64,000 nt of DNA from Calonectria ilicicola (lineage: Eukaryota > Ascomycota > Sordariomycetes > Hypocreales > Nectriaceae), in the NCBI GenBank assembly GCA_020809705.1, contig CP085833.1:4092001-4156000 (forward strand), given 5' to 3'. The notes below the pieces were generated by a model. The model did no database searches, was not told where the DNA came from, and saw only the letters and a list, made by a program, of their open reading frames with translations. The position numbers and the translations under genes were made by a program. Of this stretch, positions 33,117 to 44,587 are shown piece after piece; position 1 is the first letter of the stretch, and every line of letters begins with the position of its first letter.

Positions 33117-33885
33117 CTTCCTGAGCTTGCAGCGTCTATTTATCTTTCGATTCGCCTTGGCGGTTCGCCCAGATGAATCGCCTCGTCGGGTTCATTCTCC
33201 CGACGAGGCTCTGGAGAGAGACGCAATTCGAACAGCATGGAAACGAATCGAGAGCCCGCATACCTTGTTAAAGTAGCATCAGAGCCGAACGGAATCAAAA
33301 CGCACAGTGGGAGACACCATCGACCAACCCGCCGAGTTGTAGGCTAAGGCCAAATCAAGTAGGATGTCTCTGCTCCGCGGCTCTCGATGGTCGATCAGGG
33401 GTGCCACTGCATAAGCTCCACTCACAGACGCAACGAGGCGTTAGGCTTCGGCTGCCTTTTGTTTGCTTTTTTCTTATTCTACCAATGTGCGCGCTCACTG
33501 ATGCTGATCCGTTGCTGCCATCCCCCCTCCTCATGGAACCTCTAGTGTGGCAGATCAAAGAAGCTGCCAGAAAACTCGAGAATCCGACAGAAAAACTTGA
33601 GAAACAGTCTGAAAAAACTTGGGAATATGGAAGGGAAAGGCGTTTCAAGCATAAAAATGTGGTTTCTGCCCGTCCGAATTCACTTCCCCTCTCTCCTCAG
33701 GCACTCAACAAATTTTACAGCAATCCTCCATTTTAAAACGTCTACATTTGCGATATCCACCTTTTGAACTTCGCCCCAGGTTCGTGTCATTAAAAACTTT
33801 ATTTATAACCTTCATCTTATACTTGTTGAGATCCAATTGTTCATTGGCACGCCCATCTCTCCGTCATCTAGTCATCACAACGAAG
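33117..33885. other. Divergent promoter region between deaminase and zinc-finger genes
   Basis: About 770 bp. ORFs at 33355-33648 (-) and 33401-33736 (+) overlap each other and show no domains. The sequence probably holds both promoters. Confidence 0.4.
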
Positions 33886-35041
33886 ATGCAGCTTTTCGTG
33901 TGGAACTGCGATTCTATTCAAAACGAAGAGCCTATGCAAAGCTATGGGTTTTTACAGGACCATTTCTCTAGCCAGAATCATGGACTTGACCAGAACCATG
34001 GACTTGACCAGAACCATGGACTTGACCAGAACCTTGGGCTTGGCCAGAACCTTGGGCTTGACCAGAACCTTGGGCTTGTCCAGAATCATGAGCTCCTGCA
34101 GAACCATGAGCTTATGTGGAACTGTGAGCTGGATGAGCGGTGGATGAACAACCGTAAGTCTTTTCATTATTACTTCTGATCATATCTGACCTATATATAG
34201 AGGCGATTAAAACATTCGAAAGCCCTGCTTGGAATGCAGTCGCACCGTCCATGCAATCCTCGGCGGGGTACTCTGAGGTTCAATACCAAAGCGACCTGCA
34301 AGAAGCACTTGACAGTTGCGAATCTTTGGGTTTTTCCCAATGCAATATTTTTGATACGACGCCCCCTAGTTTCACTCCCCCGAGTTCGAATACGAGCAAT
34401 TATTCGCCAGCTCTTTGGAGCCTTCCAAGCCCTTCAACCATTCCATCCTTCGATCTTGCCACTCCAAGTCCACGCCAGTAGTCCGTGGATCATTCAGATG
34501 TTCCCAGTCTTGATCTTCAATCTATGATCGCTGCTAGTCCACCGATGGAGCCGGCTTCGCAAGTCAAAAGGAAACCCATACTAATTGAACCCACCACCGA
34601 AATTAGTTACCAAAATAAAAAGGCTAGACAAGGTAAGCCATCTTTAACTCCTCAGTGTATAGCCGAGCTAATAGGTTTGAAATAGCTGCTCAAAATAAGC
34701 AGGGTCGTCGTAAGTAAGTTTATCTATCGCATTGGAAACCAAAATGGGCACTAACGTGGAGTAGAGGACGTGTACAAGACAAACGCGACAAAATTTTACG
34801 ATGCGAGGCCGACCCTAATTGCAAGGTTCCAACAAAAGGCACGAGTAGAAAGGGAGATATGATCAGGCACTATTGGGTTTACCATGAAGAGTATGCGATT
34901 AAAAATAAGCTACCATGTCCTAAAGTCATGTGTAAATGTTGCGGGAAGATAATTTCCAGGCGAGACAACTTAAAAGCCCATCAAAAGAGGTCACGATGCA
35001 AGGGATCTAAGAATAAGGTAGCCTTGGTCTCGCAAGGTTAG
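33886..35041 (+). pseudogene. Zinc-finger gene with an in-frame TAG
   Basis: Exon 1 (33886-34153) begins MQLFVWNCDS and is dominated by an 18-bp repeat. A 47-nt intron (34154-34200) joins it in frame to exon 2. In exon 2 the frame meets TAG at 34479-34481, then stays open in the same frame through MDHSDVPSLDLQ and a basic KRKP/KKARQ segment. Further introns near 34634 and 34712-34768 lead to the last exon, with two C2H2-like fingers (CEADPNCKVP...H...H and CKCCGKIISRRDNLKAHQKR...C) and a stop at 35041. The layout (acidic or Pro/Ser-rich N-part, basic segment, C-terminal fingers) suggests a transcription factor. The TAG would remove the fingers unless it is read through, spliced out or a base error, hence the pseudogene call. 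Confidence 0.55.
33974..34117 (+). repeat. 18-bp tandem repeat coding for QNHGLD units
   Basis: Eight consecutive 18-bp units of the AGAACCATGGACTTGACC type. Units 2 and 3 are identical; units 4-6 form a sub-family with CTTGGGCTTG; units 7-8 are more diverged. Encodes (QNHGLD)n. The graded divergence suggests growth by unequal exchange. Confidence 0.9.
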
Positions 35042-35300
35042 CTTTAGTTACTCCAGTACAATGTGGTTGAGGACGGCGGGATCATGAACAGTGGGTTTTG
35101 TGTTTACTTTATAACGCTTTTTTTTTATTGAAAAACAAAGAAGGGGAGGAATACAGCCTTCTTTCTCTCCCCAAGTCTTAGCAATACTAGCATGTTTATC
35201 CGATGAAAAATCGAGGTCTTTCTAAGCATATCTACTGACTCAGTGATGCTCACAGCTAATTCGACCGCTGATACTTGCGCTCAAATCATCTATTGCGCCT

Positions 35301-36382
35301 TTACCAAAAATTATCCGCTGGTACTTCTTGTTCTACCTTGTCATCCATGGATATCAGCTTGTTTTTCTTGGGATTATGTTCTCCTTTCATGGAGCATTTT
35401 GGTAGGTAGGTTATGAGAATGTCCATGGATGGCACCAATGCCCTCAATTGGTCTTTCAGATCATCTTCAGGAGACCTAGACAAAATATCGCGAATCCAGG
35501 TCGAACTAGGAGGGTCAGAAGTCCTCGAATCAGCTTCGTACTGTATGAAACGGACTGAACCTTTCGGCTTGCAAAGCCGGTGGCAAACCCAAACAGCGTT
35601 TAGTTTGCTGAAAGCCATTGAGATTTCTTGGGTAATAGCTGTTCATGGGTTAGCCTATATCCGGTTTCTTGCGAGTTAGCGTTGTAGGGTAACTTACTGT
35701 TTTCTGGCTTTCCACGCAACCGTGCCCTCATCTGTCGTTCCAGCCTTGCACGTTCAACGCTGGGCTTTTCCCACATTGTGTGCCCAGGCAACTGTCGCAT
35801 CGAATTTGGACACCGAAAGTCAACCGGCCGAGAAATATCGCTCGTGATGGCATCTGAGCAATTCCAGTATTGAAGATTGGGCACTCCTTTGATCCCGATG
35901 TAGTCTGGTCCTCCAAGAAGTGTAAATTTAAGCTCTAGGCCCTTTTTTCGGAGGTTGGTTGTCAGCTCGGTTTGAAAGCTCGACCAGTCGTTCTCGGATT
36001 TATCGTAAACCCAGGCCCAGTCACGAACAGATTCGACACCACGCCAGAGGTTGACTCGCTGCTCTCTTGAGAAAACAATCGAATCGTTCTTTTCGCTCAT
36101 TTTAATGCTGAGTCTTTCATCGTCCGTCATTATGACGATAGCAGCTATTATATAAAAGTCATCGCCTGCATTTTCGAAAACGTGACGCAGAAGATCAAGA
36201 TGGCCTTGGTGCAGTGGGTTGAAGGAGCCTGGGAAGAGGAGAATGCGGTTAGGTCCGCGGCGGCGCAATAGAGGAGGATTCTTCGCCAAGCCGTTGTTAA
36301 ATGGCCGATGTGGTTCTTTCGAAGGATCTCGTTCACGAAAATGGATTGCTTCAATGTAATCGGCCAGCCGTAGAGAAGACAT
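35301..36382 (-). CDS. HxGH-motif nucleotidyltransferase (NMNAT/cytidylyltransferase-like)
   Basis: Starts at 36382. The N-terminal region has ILLFPGSFNPLHQGHLDLL, the phosphate-binding and HxGH signature of nucleotidyltransferases. LKFTLLGGPDYI follows in the middle, and after one intron (GTAAGT donor near 35698, acceptor near 35645) a STWIRDIL motif corresponds to the ISSTxxR loop that binds the triphosphate. The order matches NMN adenylyltransferase-like proteins; fungal Pof1-type proteins are a possible comparison. Product about 340 residues. No break seen. It lies beside the deaminase and the zinc-finger gene, which might reflect a shared nucleotide-related role, but nothing proves it. 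Confidence 0.8.
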
Positions 36383-39300
36383 CTTCTCGATTTTGGTGTA
36401 AACTACGGGCTCTAGAAACCACCAGAATTTGCCTAAGTTCTGGGTAAGCTGAGTGGCTATTTATTTTGAAGGAAAGTGCAATTACCGTTTCCCTTGAGGG
36501 ATGGGCATATTGTGAACATGCGAACACCAGCCGCAACATTGATTCATGGTCAGCATAAAGAGTAATGGTCCCGTTTGTTGGAATAGCGAATAATTCAAGT
36601 CAAAAATAAATAGATAAAAGGGGGTTTGGCGCATTGGATATTGTTTTTATTGAGTCTTTGAGGAAAACAAGTACTTGTTTGTCTGTTTGTGTAACACACA
36701 CTTGCTTGCCCATGATACGGAAACCTGCACAGTTTTGTGGCTGAGGAAAGCTTAAAAAAGAAAAAAAAAAAGATTCCGCCACAAAAAAACTCAATTACTT
36801 TTCGGAGAACATGTCTCCAGCCACAACCAACAAGGGAAAGGAGCACCAGAGTTTAACAAAAATTCAACACACACCAAGTCAAAAGATACAACAACGGCGC
36901 AGAATCCCAAGATGAAAACCACTTGTCTCCAGGGTAGACTGTAGTTCCAGCTCTGTTTTGCACGTGGGAATCAGTATCTAAAGCGCTTGCAGATCAGTAC
37001 TTGGATTACGGGGCTCATGGTTGGTTGATGGCGGGACGTTCCTGTCTCCCGTCTCCGCTTCCCGCTTCCCGCCTTCCGTTTCCGTCTGCCGTTTTACTGC
37101 TGCATGAAGCCATCGATGCCAAATATTCCAGGCCGCAAAAGGGTCTTCTTTTTTGGGGCAGATCTTGTCTCACAGGCCCAAGCCATGCCAGGTACAGGGG
37201 TTGGGAGGGGCTAAGCTCGCCCACAAACAAAGACCCAGTCAAGCTCCGATTTGCCCAGCTGCCAATTTGCTTGGCCTTGGCTGGCTGTGGTGTCATAGGC
37301 GGCGGCATGTCCGTAGCTCTCAGCGCGACCGTTTTGTAGCCGTCGTAGGCAGCGCCAATCAATCTTTGTGCGTCTACAAATGAGCGACACACACGCCACT
37401 CTGTACTCCGAGCGGTCTGTATGCGTTACCCAACATGTCGGATTGAACCAGAAATAGTGCACACAGCCTGAACGAGTGCCGGCAACTCAACAAACCTCTG
37501 CGAAAAGTCCCGATTCTGCCAGTCTCCACATGGATGCTTGCTTGTGGAGCTGCATGCACACGCTGGATCGTGGTGGCTTCACCGCCAGGGCAAGCGGAGC
37601 GACCGCAACGATAACACACGGCGATCGGAGATGGAGGACTGGAAGCGATGCTACGGCAGAAGCAACAAGCTTCAAGGCGGTGAAAGAAACCCCCTCCAGC
37701 AAAAGAAAGATGAAGAAGGAAAGAAAATAATGCAAAAAAGAAAAAAATGAAGAGTGGGAGAAAAAAAAACAAAAAGAAAAAAAAAACAGAGACATTACAT
37801 CGGATCCGTTTTTTGCATGGTGGCAAGGATGAATCCGAGCTGGGTTTGAAATTGAGGCGTTGTAATGTCCCGTCCCTCCTCACACGCGAGGCCACCCAAA
37901 AAAAAAGAACGGATATGGGGTAATGGCCACTGGACCGCGCCTTAGCCCACTGGACAAGTCAAGCGTGCTGCGCGAAGCGACGGGGAAGCTGCCCTGACAA
38001 GGAGGGTTCTGACCCATGCAACGCATCCCGGATCATCCGTGCGCCAGGGTGCAATCGCCAAGTGGTACCTACTGCACGTTGTACGTTGTACTTGCGCACA
38101 CGAACCTATGGCTGCGACGCCGGGCGACCAAAAGAAGACGCACAGAAAATTGGATTGGAGGAGCGGCACGGACAAGGAGGGGCTGCACATGATCACTTCC
38201 CCTCGCTGCGAGGGTGGTCGGGTGTGAGCATGTGCCTGGAGGTAAGCATGTGCTGAGCCCATCAACATGAATTTTTTGCAGCGAACGAAAAAGTATTTTA
38301 CCCGGAACTGTCGCCCCATCATGGATAGTTATGCGCTACCCTCCGGTCTCCAGTCTCCAGCCCAGAGGAGAGGAGAGGAGGAGGAGGAGGAGGGGGGGGG
38401 GGGCCTGCAGGCCGGCCGGGTAGGTTGCGCACCCGCCCGCATGTGTGTTTTCGAGTTGGATTTTGTCTCACTCGCCGAGAGCCCCTCAGAGACATGAGCA
38501 GAGGGGTCGTGCTGAGCTGTGTTGCGGCTGCATTGGGCAAGCTAAGGTCCCATGGCGGGCTAAGGCTAGAAGCATCCGTGGTTGAGGCTCGGGAGCTTAT
38601 CATGGCACCCTTCGCCTCGCGATCGGCTCATGACAAGCTCAAGCCCTGATGATGGGACGGAACGGAGATGAAATCATCGCTGTATGACTGCGGCAGCGGA
38701 TGGGACCCCCCCTCCCATCCAAACAACAGCAATGCGCAAACATGTATGTTACTTTGGCATGGCGCCCGAGCCAAGCTGGCAGGGTCGCTGCTTGTGCTTG
38801 TCGTGTGCCACTGGTTCTGGCGCTGAAATCTGTCCCATCCATGTCTCACTGCCACTAGCGCCCACCGCCCCTCGCCATGTGTGGCCACGGGCCTCGATCC
38901 CTGTCAGGTAATCCCTGTCTTGCACACGGTTGTATCTTGGTGGTCCCTTGGACTCCCTCAGTCTGCACCCATGCCCATCACGAGTTGGGTCGGCACACAG
39001 AGTGCACGCAGTCAGACTGTAGGTACGGGCATGGAGCAGGTGTGTTAGCTACAGCAGAGGAACCGGACCCATTGGGCCATGGTTCTCGTCAGGGTCACGC
39101 TCTGGTGCGTTGGACGCATCTCCCCGACGAGGGGATATCCCGAATGGGGTGGTGGCCCAGGCTGCTCTCCATCTCTCCTTCGTCGCGTTGTACGTGCGCG
39201 TGTGTGTGGTGTGTGTGTTCTGCGTGAGTGTGTGTGCGTGTGCGCATTTTGTGTTCTGCAAATCTCCCTCTCTCGGAAAACATCGCGACGTTCTTTGTTT

Positions 39301-39875
39301 CGCCTCGCAATCTCCATCTTGGCCGTCGTTGAGTCGCGCCGCGGACGCTCCACGTTTTTTTTTTTTTTGTGGCCGTCATCGCTAGCCCCCAAACCAGCCC
39401 CGACCAGCCACAAACGCGGAATAGACTGGGAGAGCTGCAGTGGTCCTGCGCTGGACTGCCGATTGACCAGCCTTCCATCGTTTGGTGCCTTGCGTCGCCC
39501 ATCATCGTCGCATGCTTGGGCTGGATCGGCGGTGCGGTGGAAAGGAGGGAGCTCTGCCTGCCTGTTCACACGCAGCGTTGAGTTCCCCTACTTTGGGTGC
39601 AGACTGAGGACGTCATAGCCTCCTTTGCTTGCTGCTGTTTGGCTTGCTGGCCGCTCTGGGCGTGCGTTGAGCACCTTGGCCAGCTGCTCGCTTCGACAGC
39701 TTCGACGAATTCTTCCTCAGCTCTTCCTTCGTCCCTACAGCTGGGGTCAGTCAAAAAAACATCGAGCTCCACCAAAAACCTGATTAGCGCGCCTCCTCTG
39801 GCGCTGGTGGTTGCTTGATTTTCCGGGGGCCCTCGTCATCCGCCGACCGAATTTTCGAGCTAAAAACTCGGCGCC
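36383..39875. other. 3.5-kb intergenic region upstream of RXT3
   Basis: No gene supported. Contains a purine/A-rich stretch (37680-37795), a GA-to-G run at 38362-38402, CA/GT-rich sequence near 39180-39250 and a T tract near 39354-39368. Many overlapping frames of 60-180 codons on both strands are composition artefacts. The 3' part (about 39550-39875) is probably the RXT3 leader. Confidence 0.5.
38362..38402 (+). repeat. GA-rich tract running into a poly-G run
   Basis: GAGGAGAGGAGAGGAGGAGG-type repeat followed by twelve consecutive G, then CCTGCAGGCCGGCC. Pure purine on one strand; it could form a G-quadruplex or triplex and is prone to length change and sequencing error. Confidence 0.8.
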
Positions 39876-42800
39876 ATGGATCCACGGCACCCGCCCAAGC
39901 TCCCCTTCCAGCCGTCGCCCTACGCACGCTCTCCTTTCCATTCTGCGCATCCACTCTCACTTCATCTTTCGACATCAACACCAGCGTCAGCATCATCACA
40001 CGCTGTCGCCGTCTCTCCGGCTGCTCACTCCGCCAGAGTCGGCCCTCCCACCGCCGCCGGCGCCGCGTCTACTCCTTCCCCATCCATCTCCGCAGTCTCC
40101 AACTCTGCTCTCCCCACGCACGCGTCCCACTCGCACGCCACGAGCCACAGCCATATTCAGAATCAGAATCCGACTCAGAATTCGAACCGCAGTCCCAGCC
40201 AGTCTCCTGCGTATGTCGCCCACAACCAGCTCCAGCGTCAGCCTCCCGACCCAGCATTCCATCCTTCGGCTGCTCGCCCATTCGTCCAGGACGCTACCCA
40301 CGCGCGACCTCCACCATCCTCTGCGCTACACTCGGCTCGAGATCTAAATCATACCATGCCACCACCAAACTCGCCTCCCCAGCCGGGAGGGCAGCCTCCG
40401 CCGCCCGGTCCTCAGTCGCACGGCATGATGGGTTACGGACCACCTCCGCCTAGAGCGCCTCCCGTGGCCGTTGGCCCCCCAATGTCGTTTCCCTCCGGTC
40501 GAGAGCTTCCGGCTTTGAGCTCAATTGCGAGAACCAACAGCGGTGGCAGCACCATGTCGATATCAGCGATGCTGGGCGGCCCACCGCCTGCGGCTCATCG
40601 AGACTCGCAACCTCCTCCGTCACACTACCCTCCTCCAACATCGGCGCCTGGTTCTGGTCCTCAGTATGCGCCCACAGTGCACGCTTCGCCGCGCATGCCT
40701 TCAGCCGCCTCAGACTATCCTCCCTTCCGACGACCGCAAACCCCCGATCATCAAAGACCATACGACCCCCGAGATCCTCGAGCCTCTCCACAGGGCCATT
40801 ACTCGACTCCCGAAGTTCAACGCTACGGCACTCCCTCGGCCTTCCATTCGCGACATCCCTCTGCATCTGGGGACCCTGGCCGGATGCCTCATGGACCACC
40901 CCCGCGACCCAGCAGCCAACCAAAAGTTTACCCTGGGATGCCTCCTCGACCGATGGATATGGGTAGAGGCCCTGTGCCCGAAGAAGGTTATGGTCGCCGG
41001 GAAGACATGGGCCGGCCCGGCCCCCCAATGGAGTACAACCCTGAGAGAGGTGGCTTGCGACCCTATCCATACGATGATCGATACCGGGCTGAACGTGAGC
41101 GAGGAGAAGCAGAGCAACGCGAGCGAGAGAGAAGGGAGCGGGCATATTCAGGAAGCGACTCAGGGCGACACCCAATGCACCACGGTGACTATGGTCATCG
41201 TGAGCCTCCGAGAAACCCAACGCCATACGGCCGACCGCCTGATGCGCGCGACCCGCGAGACCCACGAGACCCTCGAGATATGCGCGACCCTCGAGATCCA
41301 AGAGACCCTAGAGATCACAGAGACCCCCGCGACCCTCGAGACCCGCGTGACGCTCACTGGGGACGTCAAGGCCCCGACCCAGCCTACAGGGCCCCGATGG
41401 ACCACCAGCGACCGCACCCGGATTATCCTCCTTCCACCGGTCCGTACCCATCGCACGGCCCCGCGTACCCGACTGCGCCCCCCGAACGCTATCCTCCAGT
41501 CTCCCATCCACCACCTCCCCAACCGAATGCGCCCGCCGGTACCCCGCAACCCTACGAGTCTCCCGATCGCGCTCGAATGAATCTGCTTCACCCTCAGCAA
41601 CAGCCCCCCCCTCAGCACCGACAGCGCCCCGGCGAGGAGGCACCACCCCCGCCCGCGATCGCATACAATGGCGCCCATGGCGCGCCACCGCCCCCATACG
41701 AATCGCCCCGACACCGAAACAACGAAGATGCCGCCGCCTCTAGCGCAGCCGCAGCCGGTGGTCGGAACTTGCTCGCCATTCAGGAAATGAATCGCAAGGG
41801 TCGCCTTTCCCCGCTTCCCCAAGCGGTACAAGGCGCTCAACTGCAGCAACCAGGACCGGCTGGAGAGCCAGGCATTAAGAGTGAATTTGGCCGCATGTTT
41901 GCTGGTATTGGAAATGGAGTCATCGGCGTGTCGAGCCCCATCACTTCTGGGGCCCCTACACCCTTTACAAATGCTACTCTGGCCAAGCGCGAGGACGCCG
42001 AGAACGTGACACCGGATTCTGGACCTGATGCGACCGGCAAGGGAACCAAGGGCAGAAGAAGAAAGCTAAAAGAAGAAGAGAAGGTAGATGATGATAGCAA
42101 TGGAAGGCTCACACCTGGCGGCCGCGTCAAGAGGTCCAAGACTCACCAGCACCACCATCACCATCAGTACGTTCTCGGCTCTCCATGGGATGCATTGGAC
42201 AAAGCATTTGCTGACCAGCGAAATAGTCACGCACATCATCACCATCACCATGCTACTGATCCTGCCGCATCGCCAGCTGGAGGAGCCGCGCCTTTCAAGA
42301 ACGCTAAGCCAAATGGTCCTGCCGCATCGCACGAAAAGGGTACTCCAGTTCCTCACCATCACCATGGTCCGCGATCGGCGCACACTCATACCTCGGCAAT
42401 CAAGTCTTCGCAGCCGTCGACACCGGTCATCCCTCCCAGACCCAAGACTATTGTGTCTTCAAAGGCGGTCTTGGATTCAGTTGCTGGCCGCCCTCGCCAC
42501 CACCTGGGTGACTTCATCTATGAACCCGGTCTCAAGGCTGGCAGACTCATCCCCAGCACATCAACACACCGATCGTTTGCTTCCAATCCAAAACCCTTGC
42601 CGTGGGATTTGATCAAGGACAAGGAGAACTGTACACTGACAGTGAAAGTTGCTCGTGTTCACTTGTCGCCCGCATCTCGCGAAGAGATTACTTCAAGAGG
42701 CTATCTCTGGGGAACTGACGTCTACACAGACGATTCAGATGTGGTAGCTGCTTGCATACACAGCGGATGGATCAAGGGTGAATGGACAGAGGACGTAGAT

Positions 42801-43481
42801 AGTTCTCTTTTGGATCTCGAGCAGGGAGCAGGCGAGGGCAAGCGACGCAAAACCAAGAACCTGAGTGGCACTGTCGATTTGGAATCGGAAGGCCTCATCA
42901 CCTCGCCACCAACTGCTGGCCCTATGTCGATTCCACCACAACGCGACCTTCACATCCACATCCTAATCCTTCCTCGATTGGTCAAATATTCGGCATCAAC
43001 ACGACATGGAATTTCGAGTCGCGAATTTGGCGGAGAGTATGGTAACCGCCACACGGTCCATGATGGAATCAGCTTCATGGTTAAGAGCGTTCGCTGGGTC
43101 GAGAATGGAGCTCAGCCACAGGCTAGGCTCCGGGGTAAGGCCAGACGAGAGCGTATGCGCAGGGCCATGGTAGAGGTTAATGGCAGCGTGGACAATATTA
43201 GCGGCCAGGACCGAGAGAAGGAGAAGGAGCGAATTGGGAGACTGAGAGGCGAGATCTCAGGCAACTGGTGGAAAAAGGAACGAGAAAACGAGCAAAAGAA
43301 CAGCGACAGTACCGGCGAGCAGGCCTCTCCTGAAGACGGGGATAAGGAGAATCACGAGGTAGAGATGGAGGCTAATGAGGCTAATGCAGAGGCCTCGGCA
43401 GAGCCCCAAGAGGCACAAGACAAGGATGTCGAGATGGATGATGCGGACCAATCCACGGATAAAGAAAAAGGGGAACACTGA
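39876..43481 (+). CDS. RXT3: Rxt3-domain protein, Rpd3L histone deacetylase complex subunit
   Basis: A single exon of 1,201 residues. The C-terminal third contains the Rxt3 domain: HHLGDFIYEPGLKAGRLIPS, GYLWGTDVYTDDSDVVAACI and a later RDLHIHILILPRL with HGISFMVKSVRWVENGA. In yeast Rxt3 is a subunit of the large Rpd3 deacetylase complex that represses transcription. The N-terminal 600 residues are disordered and rich in Pro, Ser and Gln, with a DPR repeat and His runs. The KRSK/KGRRRK stretches are candidate nuclear signals. The start has a strong context (GCCATGG). The extreme C-terminus is acidic. The long N-terminal extension is usual in filamentous fungi and unlike the short yeast protein. 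Confidence 0.92.
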   Translation: MDPRHPPKLPFQPSPYARSPFHSAHPLSLHLSTSTPASASSHAVAVSPAAHSARVGPPTAAGAASTPSPSISAVSNSALPTHASHSHATSHSHIQNQNPTQNSNRSPSQSPAYVAHNQLQRQPPDPAFHPSAARPFVQDATHARPPPSSALHSARDLNHTMPPPNSPPQPGGQPPPPGPQSHGMMGYGPPPPRAPPVAVGPPMSFPSGRELPALSSIARTNSGGSTMSISAMLGGPPPAAHRDSQPPPSHYPPPTSAPGSGPQYAPTVHASPRMPSAASDYPPFRRPQTPDHQRPYDPRDPRASPQGHYSTPEVQRYGTPSAFHSRHPSASGDPGRMPHGPPPRPSSQPKVYPGMPPRPMDMGRGPVPEEGYGRREDMGRPGPPMEYNPERGGLRPYPYDDRYRAERERGEAEQRERERRERAYSGSDSGRHPMHHGDYGHREPPRNPTPYGRPPDARDPRDPRDPRDMRDPRDPRDPRDHRDPRDPRDPRDAHWGRQGPDPAYRAPMDHQRPHPDYPPSTGPYPSHGPAYPTAPPERYPPVSHPPPPQPNAPAGTPQPYESPDRARMNLLHPQQQPPPQHRQRPGEEAPPPPAIAYNGAHGAPPPPYESPRHRNNEDAAASSAAAAGGRNLLAIQEMNRKGRLSPLPQAVQGAQLQQPGPAGEPGIKSEFGRMFAGIGNGVIGVSSPITSGAPTPFTNATLAKREDAENVTPDSGPDATGKGTKGRRRKLKEEEKVDDDSNGRLTPGGRVKRSKTHQHHHHHQYVLGSPWDALDKAFADQRNSHAHHHHHHATDPAASPAGGAAPFKNAKPNGPAASHEKGTPVPHHHHGPRSAHTHTSAIKSSQPSTPVIPPRPKTIVSSKAVLDSVAGRPRHHLGDFIYEPGLKAGRLIPSTSTHRSFASNPKPLPWDLIKDKENCTLTVKVARVHLSPASREEITSRGYLWGTDVYTDDSDVVAACIHSGWIKGEWTEDVDSSLLDLEQGAGEGKRRKTKNLSGTVDLESEGLITSPPTAGPMSIPPQRDLHIHILILPRLVKYSASTRHGISSREFGGEYGNRHTVHDGISFMVKSVRWVENGAQPQARLRGKARRERMRRAMVEVNGSVDNISGQDREKEKERIGRLRGEISGNWWKKERENEQKNSDSTGEQASPEDGDKENHEVEMEANEANAEASAEPQEAQDKDVEMDDADQSTDKEKGEH
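41238..41356 (+). repeat. 9-bp tandem repeat coding for DPR in RXT3
   Basis: Around a dozen GACCCTCGA-type units encode DPRDPRDPRD and close variants (DMR, DHR). Synonymous variation between units shows the array is not newly expanded. Confidence 0.85.
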
Positions 43482-44179
43482 TTGGGTGCATTGCGAAAGG
43501 TTTGGTGGGCGAACTTGCAAGGCGTTTACAATGAGAATGCATTGTTGGGTGCAGGGGTAATACGGTCTTGTAAGATATTAGAGAATACCCACTTGATGTC
43601 ACCATATAGGACATTGTTAATAAGAGCCTTGCTGCTGAATGTTTTTAAAAAAAAATTAAATCTTTGACGTTTATTCTTTTATCTATGGAATTTCATAATT
43701 CGTGTTTCCAAAAAGTGTTATCAACTGGTGGGTTGTGTCTGCTAAGGTTGTTTGTGAAGCTTTTTCTGAGGACGGTTATCTTGAAGCTGTGACTAGGAAA
43801 GCCAACTAACTGTATACTAAGTATGGTATGATTAAGGAATTGGTACGTCTATGCGATACGAAAATGTTCAAAATACTGCTTTGACCTGTGGCTCCCCCAA
43901 AAGGCGACACAGAGTTGGAGAAATCCATTTTCGTCAAATGGTACAGCACGTATTGCCAAACACCCCACATTCATGATCTCCAGTAGGATCCTAACCTCGG
44001 CCCGTCTCAGCTCCGTACCTCTCCGTTCAACTGCGTCACACATTTGCGATTGACCAACATTTCCAATCGTTGTTATTTGCAACACCATCACCAACAATAA
44101 AACTTGCGCCAACGGCAATTCGAACCAACCACAACGACTAGCACTACCATCGCGAATCACACCGCCTTCGATTGTAAGA
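43482..44179. other. Spacer between RXT3 and SDHAF4 genes
   Basis: No supported gene. Contains the RXT3 3' flank (AT-rich, 43640-43700) and the leader of the next gene. Confidence 0.4.
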
Positions 44180-44587
44180 ATGCAGTCAGCAACTATGACT
44201 CGTTTCCTGCGCTCCTTCGCGGCCGCCCCCAAAGTCCCTTCTACCCTTCGCCTCTCTTCTACCTTCCGCTCGCGCCCCGCACCACCCAAGCTCCCCGCTG
44301 AGCAGCAGGCCGAGTTTGAGCGCCTCCAGCGCGCCGCTGCCGTTTCTTCTGCCTTCCAGCCCGAGGCCGAGCTGCCCACGACCACGACTCCTGCCACCTC
44401 GCAGCTCCGCCACGAGACCAAGCCCGAGCCAGCCGACGTCAACCAGGGCATGTTTCGCGGTGCGCCCCCGGAGTTTGAGGGCGACACGAACCCTAAGACG
44501 GGCGAGGTTGGCGGCCCCAAGAACGAGCCTCTGCGATGGGGACACCAGGGCGACTGGAGTTACAATGGGCGTGTGACGGACTTTTAA
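44180..44587 (+). CDS. SDH8: Succinate dehydrogenase assembly factor 4
   Basis: A small single-exon protein of 135 residues. The N-terminus is an Arg/Ser/Ala-rich mitochondrial targeting sequence (MTRFLRSFAAAPKV and following). The C-terminus EFEGDTNPKTGEVGGPKNEP followed by LRWGHQGDWSYNGRVTDF is the highly conserved SDHAF4/Sdh8 (DUF1674) signature. The protein acts in the mitochondrial matrix, binding the flavinated Sdh1 subunit before it joins Sdh2. The start could be the first Met (MQSAT) or the sixth residue; both leave the targeting peptide. Confidence 0.93.
   Translation: MQSATMTRFLRSFAAAPKVPSTLRLSSTFRSRPAPPKLPAEQQAEFERLQRAAAVSSAFQPEAELPTTTTPATSQLRHETKPEPADVNQGMFRGAPPEFEGDTNPKTGEVGGPKNEPLRWGHQGDWSYNGRVTDF

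Noticed and set aside
37374..39618. Several overlapping ORFs of 120-180 codons on both strands before RXT3
   Set aside because: Low-complexity, GC-rich sequence; frames overlap on both strands and show no domains or intron structure.
40450..42139. Long minus-strand ORFs inside RXT3
   Set aside because: They are antisense shadows of the Pro/Arg-rich RXT3 coding sequence.
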